Below, one piece after another: positions 8,215 through 16,641 of a stretch of DNA of 64,000 nucleotides. The stretch is taken from positions 186,001 to 250,000 of the forward strand of contig NZ_LQIW01000034.1 in NCBI RefSeq assembly GCF_001500025.1, read 5' to 3'. Source of the stretch: Mycobacterium sp. IS-1590 (GTDB lineage: Bacteria > Actinomycetota > Actinomycetes > Mycobacteriales > Mycobacteriaceae). The position numbers and the translations under genes are program-made. Positions within the stretch are counted from its first letter, which is position 1. The number at the start of each line of letters is the position of its first letter. Under the pieces are notes generated by a model. That model saw only the letters and a program-made list of their open reading frames with translations, was not told the origin of the DNA and did not search any database.

Positions 8215-9239
8215 GCGTGCGCTCTCGCCGCGTCGACGATCACCTGCACACCCGCTCCTGATCCGGACACCACATACAGCGTGCCAGAGGATTCGTCGAA
8301 AGCCAGGGAGTTCGGTTGCTGCACGGTTCGATATCGCACCTTCTCGACGGGAATGCCGGTGGCCAGATCGTAGCCAACGACCTCGTTCGCCGCTGTCTGC
8401 GACACCCAGGCCAGCGTCGACGACCCGGCAAGGCCGTAGGGGGCGCCACGCACCGGATACCGCTGACGCAGGATCAGCGGGTCCGTGCCGAAGACCAGAA
8501 GTCCCTCGCCGCGGGTGTCGGCCACCAGCACCCGACCGACCGGGTCGGCGACCATCGTCGTCGCGCCCTCGCCCGCCCGCAGCGCCTGCGCCTGCTGGGC
8601 GCCGTCCTCGGTGAGCGCCGTCACCGAGGTCTGAGCGCGGTCCAGCACGACGGTCGTATTCCCTTGTGTGACAAGCGCATCGACACGGGCAAAGATCTTC
8701 AGCTCAGCGGCGACGGCGGTGTCCGAGCCCAACGTGTAGACGGCGCCGTCGGCGCTGCCCAGCACCAGCCGGCCGTCCGCGCGCCGGGCGATCGCGGTGA
8801 ACTCGGTGTCGGACAGGCCCTCGACCTCGACCGTGGTGGCGGTGCGGCCGGCCAGGTCGATCCGGTGGTAGCCGCCGCGCGTCGCCGCGTAGACATGGCC
8901 GTCGTCGCCGCCGGTCATCGCCGTGGCGGGACTGGACAACGGCACCGTCGCCGCGTTCGCGCCGTCCCGGGGAAACACCGTGACCTGCGATCGGTCCGCC
9001 GGCTCGGGCGCCAGGACGGCCAATGCGCCGCTCGCCGCGTCGACGATCGCCGCCTGCGCATCCGCGGCCAACGGCCGCACCACACCGTCGGGCCGGCCGG
9101 CGACCGGCGGGGACACCGCGGCCTGCGCGGGTGCGATGGTGGCAGGAGCGTCGGAGCCGTCGGACGAGCAGCCGCCGACCAGCACAAATGCGGGCAGGAT
9201 TGCCAGTGCCGCCACGATCCGGCGAATCGGCTGATTCAA
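8211..9239 (-). CDS. lppL: Lipoprotein LppL, beta-propeller-like
   Basis: A 342-residue secreted lipoprotein. Starting at the TTG at 9239 gives a short positive N-region (NQPIRR), a hydrophobic stretch and the lipobox LVGGC, so Cys24 would be lipidated and anchored outside the plasma membrane. The rest has repeating GQ/TVV/DTRG-type strands like YVTN or quinoprotein beta-propellers (GNTTVVLDR, VLVADTRGEGLLVFG, TLYVVSGSGAGVQV). The sequence matches M. tuberculosis LppL closely in these stretches. Function is unknown. No ATG or GTG is available in frame near the signal peptide, so a TTG start is likely; a second TTG lies 21 nt upstream. It heads the lppL, DUF5703, pyrD unit. Confidence 0.88.
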   Translation of the reverse strand: MNQPIRRIVAALAILPAFVLVGGCSSDGSDAPATIAPAQAAVSPPVAGRPDGVVRPLAADAQAAIVDAASGALAVLAPEPADRSQVTVFPRDGANAATVPLSSPATAMTGGDDGHVYAATRGGYHRIDLAGRTATTVEVEGLSDTEFTAIARRADGRLVLGSADGAVYTLGSDTAVAAELKIFARVDALVTQGNTTVVLDRAQTSVTALTEDGAQQAQALRAGEGATTMVADPVGRVLVADTRGEGLLVFGTDPLILRQRYPVRGAPYGLAGSSTLAWVSQTAANEVVGYDLATGIPVEKVRYRTVQQPNSLAFDESSGTLYVVSGSGAGVQVIVDAARAHA

Positions 9240-9304
9240 GGTGTTTACAGGTGGCGGCAACGGGTAGCTCTCGGTCGTGCGTACGGTGAATCGACTGAAT
9301 GGCC

Positions 9305-9310
9305 AGTCTA
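9305..9310 (-). promoter_or_regulatory. Putative -10 box of the lppL operon
   Basis: Minus-strand TAGACT matches TANNNT and would start transcription near 9298, giving a leader of about 60 nt before the TTG at 9239. It faces away from the plus-strand promoter at 9375-9380, so this 147-nt gap is a divergent promoter region. Confidence 0.4.
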
Positions 9311-9374
9311 GGCAGACCCCGCGTGGGCCTTCGTCCGCTCGTCGTGCCCCCACAATTGGCGGCTCCGTCAACGG

Positions 9375-9380
9375 TATGGT
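9375..9380 (+). promoter_or_regulatory. -10 box for a leaderless transcript (small Rv2137c-like gene)
   Basis: TATGGT ends 6 nt before the ATG at 9387, the spacing at which transcription begins at or beside the start codon. Confidence 0.5.
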
Positions 9381-9386
9381 GCGATC

Positions 9387-9698
9387 ATGACCCTCGCCGC
9401 CGACCGCGCACTGGGCGCCCGGGAGTTTGTGATCGAGGACATGACCACCGGCCTGTACGCCAGCGGGTTCGGCCAGGTGGGAGACGGCCGCAGCTTCTCG
9501 TTCCACGTCGAGCGACAGATGCTGGTCGTCGAGATCTACCGCCCGCGGCTGGCCGGCCCCGTTCCGCACGAAGAGGACGTGGTCGCGACCTCCAGCCGCA
9601 AGCTGACCGACATCGACCTCACTGACCGGCGCAGCGTAGGCGCGGCGGTGCGTGATCTCGTCGCCTCGGCAGAGCCGGTGGCACGCACCGGCCGCTGA
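9387..9698 (+). CDS. Conserved protein of unknown function, Rv2137c-like
   Basis: A 103-residue soluble protein with no signal peptide or membrane segment. The sequence is mainly alternating beta-strand and helix (LYASGFGQVGDGRSFSF, MLVVEIYRPR) and has no recognisable catalytic motif. By position next to lppL and uppP it corresponds to M. tuberculosis Rv2137c, also uncharacterised. The ATG is chosen because a -10 box ends 6 nt upstream, consistent with a leaderless mRNA. It could be cotranscribed with uppP, though uppP appears to have its own promoter. Confidence 0.75.
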   Translation: MTLAADRALGAREFVIEDMTTGLYASGFGQVGDGRSFSFHVERQMLVVEIYRPRLAGPVPHEEDVVATSSRKLTDIDLTDRRSVGAAVRDLVASAEPVARTGR

Positions 9699-9712
9699 CA
9701 CCGCGCCCACGG

Positions 9713-9718
9713 TACGGT
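9713..9718 (+). promoter_or_regulatory. -10 box for a leaderless uppP transcript
   Basis: TACGGT ends 7 nt before the GTG at 9726. This spacing favours GTG 9726 over the internal ATG at 9744 as the start codon of uppP. Confidence 0.5.
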
Positions 9719-9725
9719 CGTCGTC

Positions 9726-10574
9726 GTGACCGACGTGCCGGCGATGTCGTGGGTGCAGGTCGTCGTTCTCGCGATCGTGCAGGGGTTGACCGAGTTCCTG
9801 CCCGTCAGCTCCTCGGGGCATCTTGCGATCACGTCACGAGTGTTCTTCGCCGACGATGCCGGGGCGTCGTTCACCGCCGTCACCCAGTTGGGCACCGAAT
9901 TCGCGGTCCTGCTCTACTTCGCCAAGGACATCGGGCGCATCGTCAAGGCCTGGTTCAACGGCTTGTTCGTCACCGCGCACCGCAACGCCGACTACTGGCT
10001 GGGCTGGTACGTGATCGTCGGAACCATCCCCATCGCCGTTCTCGGGCTGCTGTTCAAGGACCAGATCCGCACCGGCGCTCGCAATCTGTGGGCCATCGCG
10101 ATCGCGCTGATCGTGTTCTCGGCCGTCATCGCCGCCGCCGAGTACTTCGGCCGCCAGGCGCGCACCGTCGAACAGCTGACGTGGAAGGACAGCATCATCG
10201 TGGGATTCGCGCAGTGCCTGGCCCTGCTGCCCGGCGTGTCCCGTTCCGGCGCGACGATCAGCGCCGGGCTCTTTCTCGGCCTCAACCGCGAGCTGGCTGC
10301 CCGGTTCGGCTTCCTACTGGCGATTCCCGCGGTGTTCGCCTCCGGGTTGTTCTCGCTTCCGGATGCGTTCCATCCGGTCGGCGAGGGGATGAGCGCCACC
10401 GGTCCGCAGTTGCTCGTGGCGACGGTGATCGCGTTCGTCGTCGGTTTCGCCGCGGTGGCCTGGTTCTTGCGGTTCCTGGTCAGGCACAGCATGTACTGGT
10501 TCGTCGGGTATCGCGTCATGCTGGGCACCGTGGTGCTGATCCTGTTGGGGACGGGTGTGGTGGCAGCGACGTGA
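9726..10574 (+). CDS. uppP: Undecaprenyl-diphosphatase (bacitracin resistance)
   Basis: UppP (BacA) dephosphorylates the polyprenyl diphosphate left after peptidoglycan and arabinogalactan assembly, recycling the lipid carrier at the outer face of the plasma membrane. The 282-residue protein has about eight membrane segments and the two family active-site motifs: QGLTEFLPVSSSGHL near the N-terminus and LPGVSRSGATIS near residue 170. The GTG at 9726 is supported by a -10 box 7 nt upstream; the ATG at 9744 would give the usual MSWVQ start and 276 residues. The stop overlaps the next gene (GTGA at 10571-10574), so the phosphatase downstream is translationally coupled. Confidence 0.96.
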   Translation: MTDVPAMSWVQVVVLAIVQGLTEFLPVSSSGHLAITSRVFFADDAGASFTAVTQLGTEFAVLLYFAKDIGRIVKAWFNGLFVTAHRNADYWLGWYVIVGTIPIAVLGLLFKDQIRTGARNLWAIAIALIVFSAVIAAAEYFGRQARTVEQLTWKDSIIVGFAQCLALLPGVSRSGATISAGLFLGLNRELAARFGFLLAIPAVFASGLFSLPDAFHPVGEGMSATGPQLLVATVIAFVVGFAAVAWFLRFLVRHSMYWFVGYRVMLGTVVLILLGTGVVAAT

Positions 10575-11275
10575 CGGTGATCCTGCTGCGGCACGGCCGC
10601 TCCACCTCCAACACCGCCCACACGCTGGCGGGGCGCTCGGCGGGCGTCGACCTCGACGACAAGGGCCGCGAACAGGCGCAGGCGGTGGCGACCCGCATCG
10701 GTGCACTGCCGATCCGCGCGATCGTGCGCTCGCCGCTGCTGCGGTGCGAACGAACCGTGGAACCGTTGGCCGCGGCGCTGGGCCTGACGCCGATCGTCGA
10801 CGACCGGATCTCGGAGGTCGACTACGGGGCCTGGACCGGGCGCAAGATCGGCGACCTGGTCAAGGAGCCGCTGTGGGCGGTGGTGCAGCAGCAACCCAGC
10901 GCCGCGGTGTTCCCGGACGGAGAGGGCCTGGCCCATGTGCAGGCGCGCGCGGTGGCCGCAGTACGCGAGCACGACCGTCGACTCGCCGAAAAGCATGAGG
11001 GCGACGCGCTGTGGGTCGCCTGCACCCACGGCGATGTGATCAAGGCCATCGTCGCCGACGCGCTCGGCACCCATCTCGACAGCTTCCAGCGCATCACCGC
11101 CGACCCGGCGTCGATGAGCGTGATCCGTTACACGGCGGTGCGGCCGTTCGTGATCCACGTCAACCACACTGGTGACCAACTCACGTCGGGGCTGGTACCC
11201 AAACCCGCCACGAGCGACGCCCAGGACGGCGAGGTGCCGCCGAGCGACGCCGTCGTCGGCGGGTCCACCGGCTAG
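10571..11275 (+). CDS. Histidine phosphatase (phosphoglycerate mutase-like), Rv2135c-like
   Basis: A 234-residue histidine-phosphatase superfamily protein. The catalytic LLRHGRSTSN motif (RHG) lies at residues 5-15, the second phosphate-binding arginine in SPLLRCERT, the acid in EVDYGAWTG, and the second catalytic histidine in ACTHGDV. The C-terminus has a Pro/Ala/Asp-rich tail of about 30 residues. The M. tuberculosis homologue Rv2135c has been studied as an acid-phosphatase-type enzyme rather than a true glycolytic mutase; the substrate here is unknown. The GTG start overlaps the uppP stop by 4 nt, so it is in the same operon. Confidence 0.9.
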   Translation: MTVILLRHGRSTSNTAHTLAGRSAGVDLDDKGREQAQAVATRIGALPIRAIVRSPLLRCERTVEPLAAALGLTPIVDDRISEVDYGAWTGRKIGDLVKEPLWAVVQQQPSAAVFPDGEGLAHVQARAVAAVREHDRRLAEKHEGDALWVACTHGDVIKAIVADALGTHLDSFQRITADPASMSVIRYTAVRPFVIHVNHTGDQLTSGLVPKPATSDAQDGEVPPSDAVVGGSTG

Positions 11276-11321
11276 TCGCAATTACGGCTGACAAGCCCCA
11301 ACCGGTATTTTGGGAAGTGCC

Positions 11322-11909
11322 ATGGCCCGCGCAATCCACGTCTTCCGCACACCCGACCGATTCGTGGCCGGGACCGTCGGCCAACCCGGCAACCGCACGT
11401 TCTACCTGCAGGCCGTCCACGACAAGCGCGTCGTCTCGGTGGTTCTGGAGAAGCAGCAGGTCGCCGTGCTCGCCGAACGGATTGCCGCGCTGCTGCTGGA
11501 GATCAATCGCCGGTTCGGGACGCCGATCCCGCCCGACACCGGTGAGGTCGAGGACCTCAGCCCGCTGATCACGCCGGTGGACGCCGAATTCCGCGTGGGC
11601 ACGATGGGGTTGGGCTGGGACTCCGAAGCCCAGACGGTCGTCGTCGAACTCCTCGCGGTGTCGGAGACCGAGTTCGACGCGTCGGTGGTGCTCGACGACG
11701 CGGAGGAGGGGCCCGACGCGGTCCGCGTGTTCCTCACACCGGAATCCGCGCGCGAGTTCGCGACGCGCTCCAACCGGGTCATCTCGGCAGGCCGCCCGCC
11801 CTGTCCTCTGTGCGACGAACCGCTGGACCCCGAAGGTCACATCTGCGTGCGCACCAACGGCTATCGGCGCGGCGCCTTCGCCGAGTCCGACGATGACACC
11901 GACATCTGA
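11322..11909 (+). CDS. DUF3090 family protein, Rv2134c-like
   Basis: A 195-residue soluble protein of the actinobacterial DUF3090 family, function unknown. It begins MARAIHVFRTPDRFVAGTVG and carries a C-terminal zinc-ribbon-like motif, CPLCDEPLDPEGHIC, spanning two CxxC/HxxC pairs, which suggests a structural metal. A TATTTT box ends 10 nt before the ATG and a GGGAAG lies between, so the leader would be only a few nucleotides. It overlaps the start of the SCO1664-type gene by 17 nt, and these two genes are a conserved actinobacterial pair. Confidence 0.9.
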   Translation: MARAIHVFRTPDRFVAGTVGQPGNRTFYLQAVHDKRVVSVVLEKQQVAVLAERIAALLLEINRRFGTPIPPDTGEVEDLSPLITPVDAEFRVGTMGLGWDSEAQTVVVELLAVSETEFDASVVLDDAEEGPDAVRVFLTPESAREFATRSNRVISAGRPPCPLCDEPLDPEGHICVRTNGYRRGAFAESDDDTDI

Positions 11910-12726
11910 CGGCGGGACCGATGCGGTCCGCGAGGAGGTGTTGCGGCGCGGTGAACTGACCGTCATCGGGCGGATCCGATCGGCCAGCAACGCGACGTTC
12001 TTGTGCGAGGCGAATCTCGGTACACAGCAAGTGCATTGCGTCTACAAACCGGTCGCGGGCGAGGCGCCGCTGTGGGACTTCCCCGACGGCACACTGGCCG
12101 GCCGTGAGCGCGGAGCGTTCCTGGTGTCGGCCGCTTTGGGGTGGGACGTCGTGCCCTACACCATCATCCGCGAGGGGCCCGCGGGTGAGGGCATGGTGCA
12201 GCTGTGGGTGGACCAGCCGGGCGACGAGGTCGACGACGAACGGCCCGTGGGCCCGGATCTGGTGGATCTGCTTCCGGCGGGCCGCATTCCGCCGGGGTTC
12301 CTCCCCATCCTCCAGGCCTACGACTACGCGGGGGACGAGGTCACCCTGGTGCACGCCGACGACGACCGGTTGCGCCGGATGGCGGTGTTCGACGTGCTGG
12401 TCAACAACGCCGACCGCAAGGGCGGCCACATCTTGTCCGGCGTCGACGGCCGCGTCTACGGCGTCGATCACGGCGTGACCCTGCACACCGAGGACAAGTT
12501 GCGCACCGTGCTGTGGGGCTGGGCCGGTAAACCCGTCGACGACCAGACGCTGGAATCGGTGGCCGCGCTGCGCGATCAGCTCAGAGACGAGTTGGCCGAC
12601 GAACTGTGCACCCTCATCACCGAGCGGGAGATCGCTGCGTTGCTCTCCAGAACCGTTGCGCTGCTGACAGATCCGGTGATGCCCACACCCGATCGTCGGC
12701 GCCCGATCCCGTGGCCGGCGTTCTGA
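11893..12726 (+). CDS. SCO1664-family (PI3/4-kinase-like fold) protein, Rv2133c-like
   Basis: A 277-residue protein of the SCO1664 family, which is related to the phosphatidylinositol 3/4-kinase fold. Kinase-like features are visible: CVYKPVAGEAPLWDF with a candidate ATP-binding lysine near residue 55, FDVLVNNADRKGGHIL resembling a catalytic loop near residues 165-180, and GVDHGVTLH resembling a metal-binding DxG near residue 195. The activity and substrate are not known. It overlaps the DUF3090 gene by 17 nt and ends 4 nt before cysQ, so these genes form one operon with the sulfur-metabolism gene. Confidence 0.88.
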   Translation: MTPTSDGGTDAVREEVLRRGELTVIGRIRSASNATFLCEANLGTQQVHCVYKPVAGEAPLWDFPDGTLAGRERGAFLVSAALGWDVVPYTIIREGPAGEGMVQLWVDQPGDEVDDERPVGPDLVDLLPAGRIPPGFLPILQAYDYAGDEVTLVHADDDRLRRMAVFDVLVNNADRKGGHILSGVDGRVYGVDHGVTLHTEDKLRTVLWGWAGKPVDDQTLESVAALRDQLRDELADELCTLITEREIAALLSRTVALLTDPVMPTPDRRRPIPWPAF

Positions 12727-12730
12727 ATCG

Positions 12731-13510
12731 ATGACCCAGACTGATGCGGCGTTGGCCGCCGAGGTGGCCGCCGAGGCGGGCGAGATGCTGCTGAGGGTTC
12801 GCGAAGAAGTGGGTTTCTACGACCCGTATGACCTCGGCGACACCGGGGACAAGCTGGCCAACCGGCTGATCCTCGATCGGCTTCGCGCCGCGCGGCCCGA
12901 CGACAAGGTGCTCTCCGAGGAGGCGGTCGACGATCTGTCTCGCGTTGATGCCGACCGGGTGTGGATCGTCGACCCGGTCGACGGCACCCACGAGTACTCC
13001 ATGCCGCGACGCACGGACTGGGCGGTGCACATCGCGCTATGGCGACGCGACGGCCGCCCGAACGGGCGCATCACCGACGCAGCCGTCGCGCTGCCCGCCC
13101 GCAACGAGGTGTACCGCACCGACACCGTCACCCCGCCGCCACCGCGCGACGACGGCCCCATCCTCATCACGGCCAGTTCCAACCGGCCCCCACCGGTGCT
13201 GTGGTGGCTGCGCGACCGGATGGACATCCAACTGGTGCGGATCGGGTCCGCGGGTGCCAAGGCGATGGCGGTGGTGCGCGGTGACGTCGACGCCTATCTG
13301 CACGCCGGTGGCCAGTGGGAGTGGGATTCGGCCGCGCCCGCCGGGGTGGTGCAGGCCGCGGGCCTGCACGCGTCGCGTATAGACGGCTCGGAGCTGGTCT
13401 ACAACCGACGCGACCCCTACCTGCCCGACCTGCTGATGTGTCGACCGGAGCTGCGCGAGGCGCTGCTCAAGGAGATTCTGTCGGCGTATCGGGGCCGCTG
13501 GCGGGACTGA
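12731..13510 (+). CDS. cysQ: 3'(2'),5'-bisphosphate nucleotidase / inositol-phosphatase family CysQ
   Basis: CysQ removes the 3'-phosphate from PAP/PAPS, controlling sulfate assimilation; mycobacterial CysQ also acts on fructose-1,6-bisphosphate and inositol-1-phosphate. The 259-residue protein has the lithium-sensitive phosphatase signature: an acidic LSEEAVDD near residue 58, WIVDPVDGTHEY near residue 78 (metal-binding DPxDGT), and a late WEWDSAAPAGVV near residue 196 with the third metal ligand. The ATG is 4 nt after the upstream stop. The next gene, mshC, has its own promoter. Placement next to mshC joins two steps of sulfur/thiol metabolism. Confidence 0.93.
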   Translation: MTQTDAALAAEVAAEAGEMLLRVREEVGFYDPYDLGDTGDKLANRLILDRLRAARPDDKVLSEEAVDDLSRVDADRVWIVDPVDGTHEYSMPRRTDWAVHIALWRRDGRPNGRITDAAVALPARNEVYRTDTVTPPPPRDDGPILITASSNRPPPVLWWLRDRMDIQLVRIGSAGAKAMAVVRGDVDAYLHAGGQWEWDSAAPAGVVQAAGLHASRIDGSELVYNRRDPYLPDLLMCRPELREALLKEILSAYRGRWRD

Positions 13511-13554
13511 CCGGGAATGGAACGGCCGCTCGCGGTGTCGGTGTAGCCGATGCC

Positions 13555-13560
13555 TAGAGT
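13555..13560 (+). promoter_or_regulatory. -10 box for a leaderless mshC transcript
   Basis: TAGAGT ends 7 nt before the mshC ATG at 13568. Confidence 0.55.
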
Positions 13561-13567
13561 CGAGACC

Positions 13568-14806
13568 ATGAATTCGTGGCCGGCCCCCGTCGTCCCGGCG
13601 CTGCCGGGCCGGGGACCCCAGCTACGTCTCTACGACAGCGCCGATCGACAGGTCCGGCCCGTCAGCGCGGGCGAGACGGCCACGATGTACGTCTGCGGGA
13701 TCACGCCCTACGACGCGACGCACCTCGGCCACGCGGCCACCTATCTGGCGTTCGACCTCGTCCACCGCATCTGGCTGGACGCGGGCCAGCGGGTGCACTA
13801 CGTGCAGAACATCACCGACGTCGACGACCCGCTGTTCGAGCGCGCGCAACGCGACGGCGTCGACTGGCGCGAGCTCGCCGAGCGGGAGACCGAGCTGTTC
13901 CGCGAGGACATGGCGGCGCTGCGGGTGCTCCCGCCGCACGACTACGTCGCCGCGACCGAGGCCATCGCCGAGGTCATCGAGATCGTCGAGAAGCTACTGG
14001 CATCCGGCGCTGCCTACGTCGTCGAGGACGCCGAGTACCCCGACGTCTACTTCCGCGCCGACGCCACCGCCCAGTTCGGCTACGAGTCCGGATACGACCG
14101 CGACACCATGCGCCGGCTGTTCGCCGAACGCGGCGGCGACCCCGAGCGGCCCGGCAAGGGGGACGAACTCGACGCGCTGCTGTGGCGGGCACAACGGTCG
14201 GGAGAGCCGAGCTGGCCGTCGCCGTTCGGGCCGGGCCGACCCGGGTGGCACGTCGAATGTGCCGCTATCTCCCTGAGCCGCATCGGCACCGACCTCGACA
14301 TCCAGGGCGGCGGCAGCGACCTGATCTTCCCGCACCACGAGTTCTCCGCCGCACACGCCGAATCCGTCACTGGGGAGCGCAGATTCGCGCGTCACTACGT
14401 GCACGCCGGCATGATCGGCTGGGACGGCCACAAGATGAGCAAGAGCCGCGGGAACCTGGTTCTGGTCTCGCGCCTGCGCGCCGAAGGTGTCGACCCCGCG
14501 GCGATCCGGCTCGGCCTGTTCGCCGGTCACTACCGCGCCGACCGGTACTGGAGCGACGCCGTGCTCGCCGAGGCGGTCGAGCGGCTGGCTCGGTGGCGCG
14601 CGGCGGTCGCGCTGCCCGGCGCACCGGATGCGACCGACGTCGTCAACCGGGTGCGCCGGTACCTGGCCGACGATCTGGACACTCCGAAAGCGCTTGCCGC
14701 GCTGGATGGTTGGACCACCGACGCGCTGAGCTACGGCGGCCACGATCCCGAGGCGGGGCGCACGGTGGCGGCCGCCGTCGACGCCTTGCTGGGTATTCGG
14801 CTCTAG
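13568..14806 (+). CDS. mshC: Cysteine:glucosaminyl-inositol ligase (mycothiol synthesis)
   Basis: MshC uses ATP to join L-cysteine to GlcN-Ins, the third step (after MshA and MshB) of mycothiol synthesis in the cytosol. The 412-residue protein is a cysteinyl-tRNA synthetase paralogue lacking the tRNA-binding region. It has the zinc and adenylate motifs MYVCGITPYD, HLGHAATY (HIGH), GWHVECAAI, FPHHEFSAAHAE and KMSKS (near residue 288). The length matches M. tuberculosis MshC (414) and the start MNSWPAP aligns with it. It is preceded by a -10 box at leaderless spacing, so it can be expressed apart from cysQ. Confidence 0.97.
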   Translation: MNSWPAPVVPALPGRGPQLRLYDSADRQVRPVSAGETATMYVCGITPYDATHLGHAATYLAFDLVHRIWLDAGQRVHYVQNITDVDDPLFERAQRDGVDWRELAERETELFREDMAALRVLPPHDYVAATEAIAEVIEIVEKLLASGAAYVVEDAEYPDVYFRADATAQFGYESGYDRDTMRRLFAERGGDPERPGKGDELDALLWRAQRSGEPSWPSPFGPGRPGWHVECAAISLSRIGTDLDIQGGGSDLIFPHHEFSAAHAESVTGERRFARHYVHAGMIGWDGHKMSKSRGNLVLVSRLRAEGVDPAAIRLGLFAGHYRADRYWSDAVLAEAVERLARWRAAVALPGAPDATDVVNRVRRYLADDLDTPKALAALDGWTTDALSYGGHDPEAGRTVAAAVDALLGIRL

Positions 14807-14842
14807 AACGGCCAGTCCCGTCCGCCGGGTCGCTGGGCGAGG

Positions 14843-14848
14843 TACGTT
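14843..14848 (+). promoter_or_regulatory. -10 box for a leaderless SDR transcript
   Basis: TACGTT ends 7 nt before the ATG at 14856 and favours that start over the TTG at 14847. Confidence 0.5.
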
Positions 14849-14855
14849 GTCGCGC

Positions 14856-15734
14856 ATGGCTGCTGTGAACGGCAAAGTCGTCCTGATCACCGGCGGGGCG
14901 AACGGTATCGGCGAAGAGGTGGCGCGCCGCCTGCACGACAAGGGCGCGAAGCTGGTGCTGACGGACCTGGACGGGGACCGGCTCGAGCGGGTCGCCGCGC
15001 GCTTCGGCAACGAGGGCGTGGTCACGGCCGTCGCGGACGTGCGTGATCTGGCCGCGATGGAATCCGCCGTCGCCACGGGTGTCGAGCGGTTCGGCGGCAT
15101 CGACGTCGTGATGGCCAACGCGGGCATCGCGACCTACGGGTCGGTGCTGCAGGTCGATCCGGAGGCGTTCAAGACGCTGATCGACGTCAACGTCGTCGGC
15201 GTGTTCCACACCGTGCGGGCCGCGCTGCCGTCGGTGATCGACCGCCGCGGCTACGTCCTGATCGTGTCCTCGGCCGCCGCCTACGCGGCATCGGCGGGTA
15301 TGGCGCCGTACGACGCCTCCAAGGCGGCGGTCGAGCACTTCGCCAACGCGTTGCGCCTGGAGGTGGCCCACCACGGCGTCGACGTCGGATCGGCGCACAT
15401 GCTCTGGATCGACACCCCGCTGGTGCAGGAGAGCCGGTCGGACCTGCCGAGTGCTCGCGCGATGCTCGACACCCTGCCCGGACCACTGGGCAAGACCACG
15501 TCGGTGCGCGAGTGCGGGGAGTTGTTCGTCAAAGGCATCGAAGAGCGCAAACGCCAGATCAACTGCCCACGGTTCGTGGGTCTGATGCGCTGGCTCAAGC
15601 CGGTCCTGGCGTCCCGGCTGGGGGAGCGGGCCGCCCTCAAGTCGGTACCCCAACTGCTGCCGAAGATGGACGCCGAGGTGGCCGCGCTGGGCCGTTCGAT
15701 GAGCGCACGCACCGAAGCGCTGGAAAAGCGCTGA
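14856..15734 (+). CDS. Short-chain dehydrogenase/reductase, Rv2129c-like
   Basis: A 292-residue classical SDR. The nucleotide-binding motif TGGANGIG is at residues 12-19, NAGIA near residue 90, and the catalytic Ser-Tyr-Lys in IVSSAAAYAASAGMAPYDASKAA near residues 138-160. Asp at the end of beta-2 (LVLTDLDG) suggests NAD(H) rather than NADP(H). A C-terminal extension of about 60 residues with a hydrophobic patch (MRWLKPVLASRLG) may associate with membrane. The substrate is not apparent. It lies directly after mshC, as in M. tuberculosis, and is convergent with the PAC2 gene. Confidence 0.9.
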   Translation: MAAVNGKVVLITGGANGIGEEVARRLHDKGAKLVLTDLDGDRLERVAARFGNEGVVTAVADVRDLAAMESAVATGVERFGGIDVVMANAGIATYGSVLQVDPEAFKTLIDVNVVGVFHTVRAALPSVIDRRGYVLIVSSAAAYAASAGMAPYDASKAAVEHFANALRLEVAHHGVDVGSAHMLWIDTPLVQESRSDLPSARAMLDTLPGPLGKTTSVRECGELFVKGIEERKRQINCPRFVGLMRWLKPVLASRLGERAALKSVPQLLPKMDAEVAALGRSMSARTEALEKR

Positions 15735-15738
15735 CCCC

Positions 15739-16629
15739 TCAGCCCCGGAATCCGGGGCCGCGGCGGCGCAGGTAGCGCTCGAACTCGGCGGCCAGCGCGT
15801 CGCCGTCGATCTTGCCGAGCGCCTCGGTCATGTCGACCTCGGCATCGCCGCGCTCCTCCAGCGACTGCACGTACTCGGCGATCTCGTCGTCCTCGGCGGT
15901 CATCTCCGAGACCGCCTGCTCCCACTCCTCGGCCGCGGTCGGCAGGTCGGCCAGCGGCACCTCGATGTCGAGCACATCCTCGACGCGACGCAGCAGGGCG
16001 ACTGTCGCCTTCGGGTTCGGCGGCTGGGAAACGTAATGGGGCACCGCGGCCCAGAACGTCACCGCGGGAATTCCGGCCTGCACGCACGCGTCCTGGAAGA
16101 CGCCCGCGATGCCGGTGGGGCCTTCGTATCGCGTCTCCTCCAACCCGAACACCGCGGCGGAATCCGACGAGTAGGCCGCACCCGAGACCGGCACCGGCCG
16201 GGTGTGGGGCGTATCGGCCAGCAGGGCGCCGAGGATGACGACGGTCTGCACGTTGAGCTTGTCGGCGATCGCCAACAACTCCGAGCAGAACGTGCGCCAG
16301 CGCATGTTGGGTTCCACGCCGTGCATCAGCACGATGTCGCGGTCGGAGCCCGGCGGACGGCAGTGCGAAATCCGCATCGACGGCCACACCAGTTCCCGCG
16401 TGACCCCGTCGACCTGCCTGATCACCGGTCGGTTGACCTGGTAGTCGTAGTAGGCCTCGTCGTCGATCTCGATGATCGTCTCGGCTTCCCAGATCGCGTC
16501 GAGGTGCGCCACCGCATCGCTGGCCGCGTCGCCGGCGTCGTTCCAGCCTTCGAACGCCGCGACGACGATCGTGTCGTTCAGTTCGGGCAGGTCGGGCGGT
16601 CTCAAACCGCTCGCATCCGACAAGGTCAC
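15739..16629 (-). CDS. PAC2-family protein, Rv2125-like
   Basis: A 296-residue protein of the PAC2 (proteasome assembly chaperone 2-like) family found widely in actinobacteria. Its conserved stretches include VVAAFEGWNDAGDAAS, YYDYQVNRPVIR, GVEPNMRWRTFC, ILGALLADTPHTRPVPV and PHYVSQPPNPKAT, nearly identical to M. tuberculosis Rv2125. The actinobacterial members have no settled function. An involvement with the proteasome is suggested only by family name, and the proteasome genes are 18 kb away here. The GTG start at 16629 is supported by a -10 box (TACGCT) 6 nt upstream. It converges on the SDR gene, with 4 nt between stops. Confidence 0.92.
   Translation of the reverse strand: MTLSDASGLRPPDLPELNDTIVVAAFEGWNDAGDAASDAVAHLDAIWEAETIIEIDDEAYYDYQVNRPVIRQVDGVTRELVWPSMRISHCRPPGSDRDIVLMHGVEPNMRWRTFCSELLAIADKLNVQTVVILGALLADTPHTRPVPVSGAAYSSDSAAVFGLEETRYEGPTGIAGVFQDACVQAGIPAVTFWAAVPHYVSQPPNPKATVALLRRVEDVLDIEVPLADLPTAAEEWEQAVSEMTAEDDEIAEYVQSLEERGDAEVDMTEALGKIDGDALAAEFERYLRRRGPGFRG
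15742..15758. terminator. Candidate bidirectional terminator hairpin
   Basis: GCCCCGG-AAT-CCGGGGC is a perfect 7-bp GC stem with a 3-nt loop, placed exactly between the convergent SDR and PAC2 genes (inside the last PAC2 codons). There is no U-run, as often in mycobacteria, so termination is inferred from position and stability only. Confidence 0.4.
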
Positions 16630-16635
16630 AACGCC

Positions 16636-16641
16636 AGCGTA
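16636..16641 (-). promoter_or_regulatory. -10 box for a leaderless PAC2 transcript
   Basis: Minus-strand TACGCT ends 6 nt before the GTG start at 16629. Confidence 0.5.
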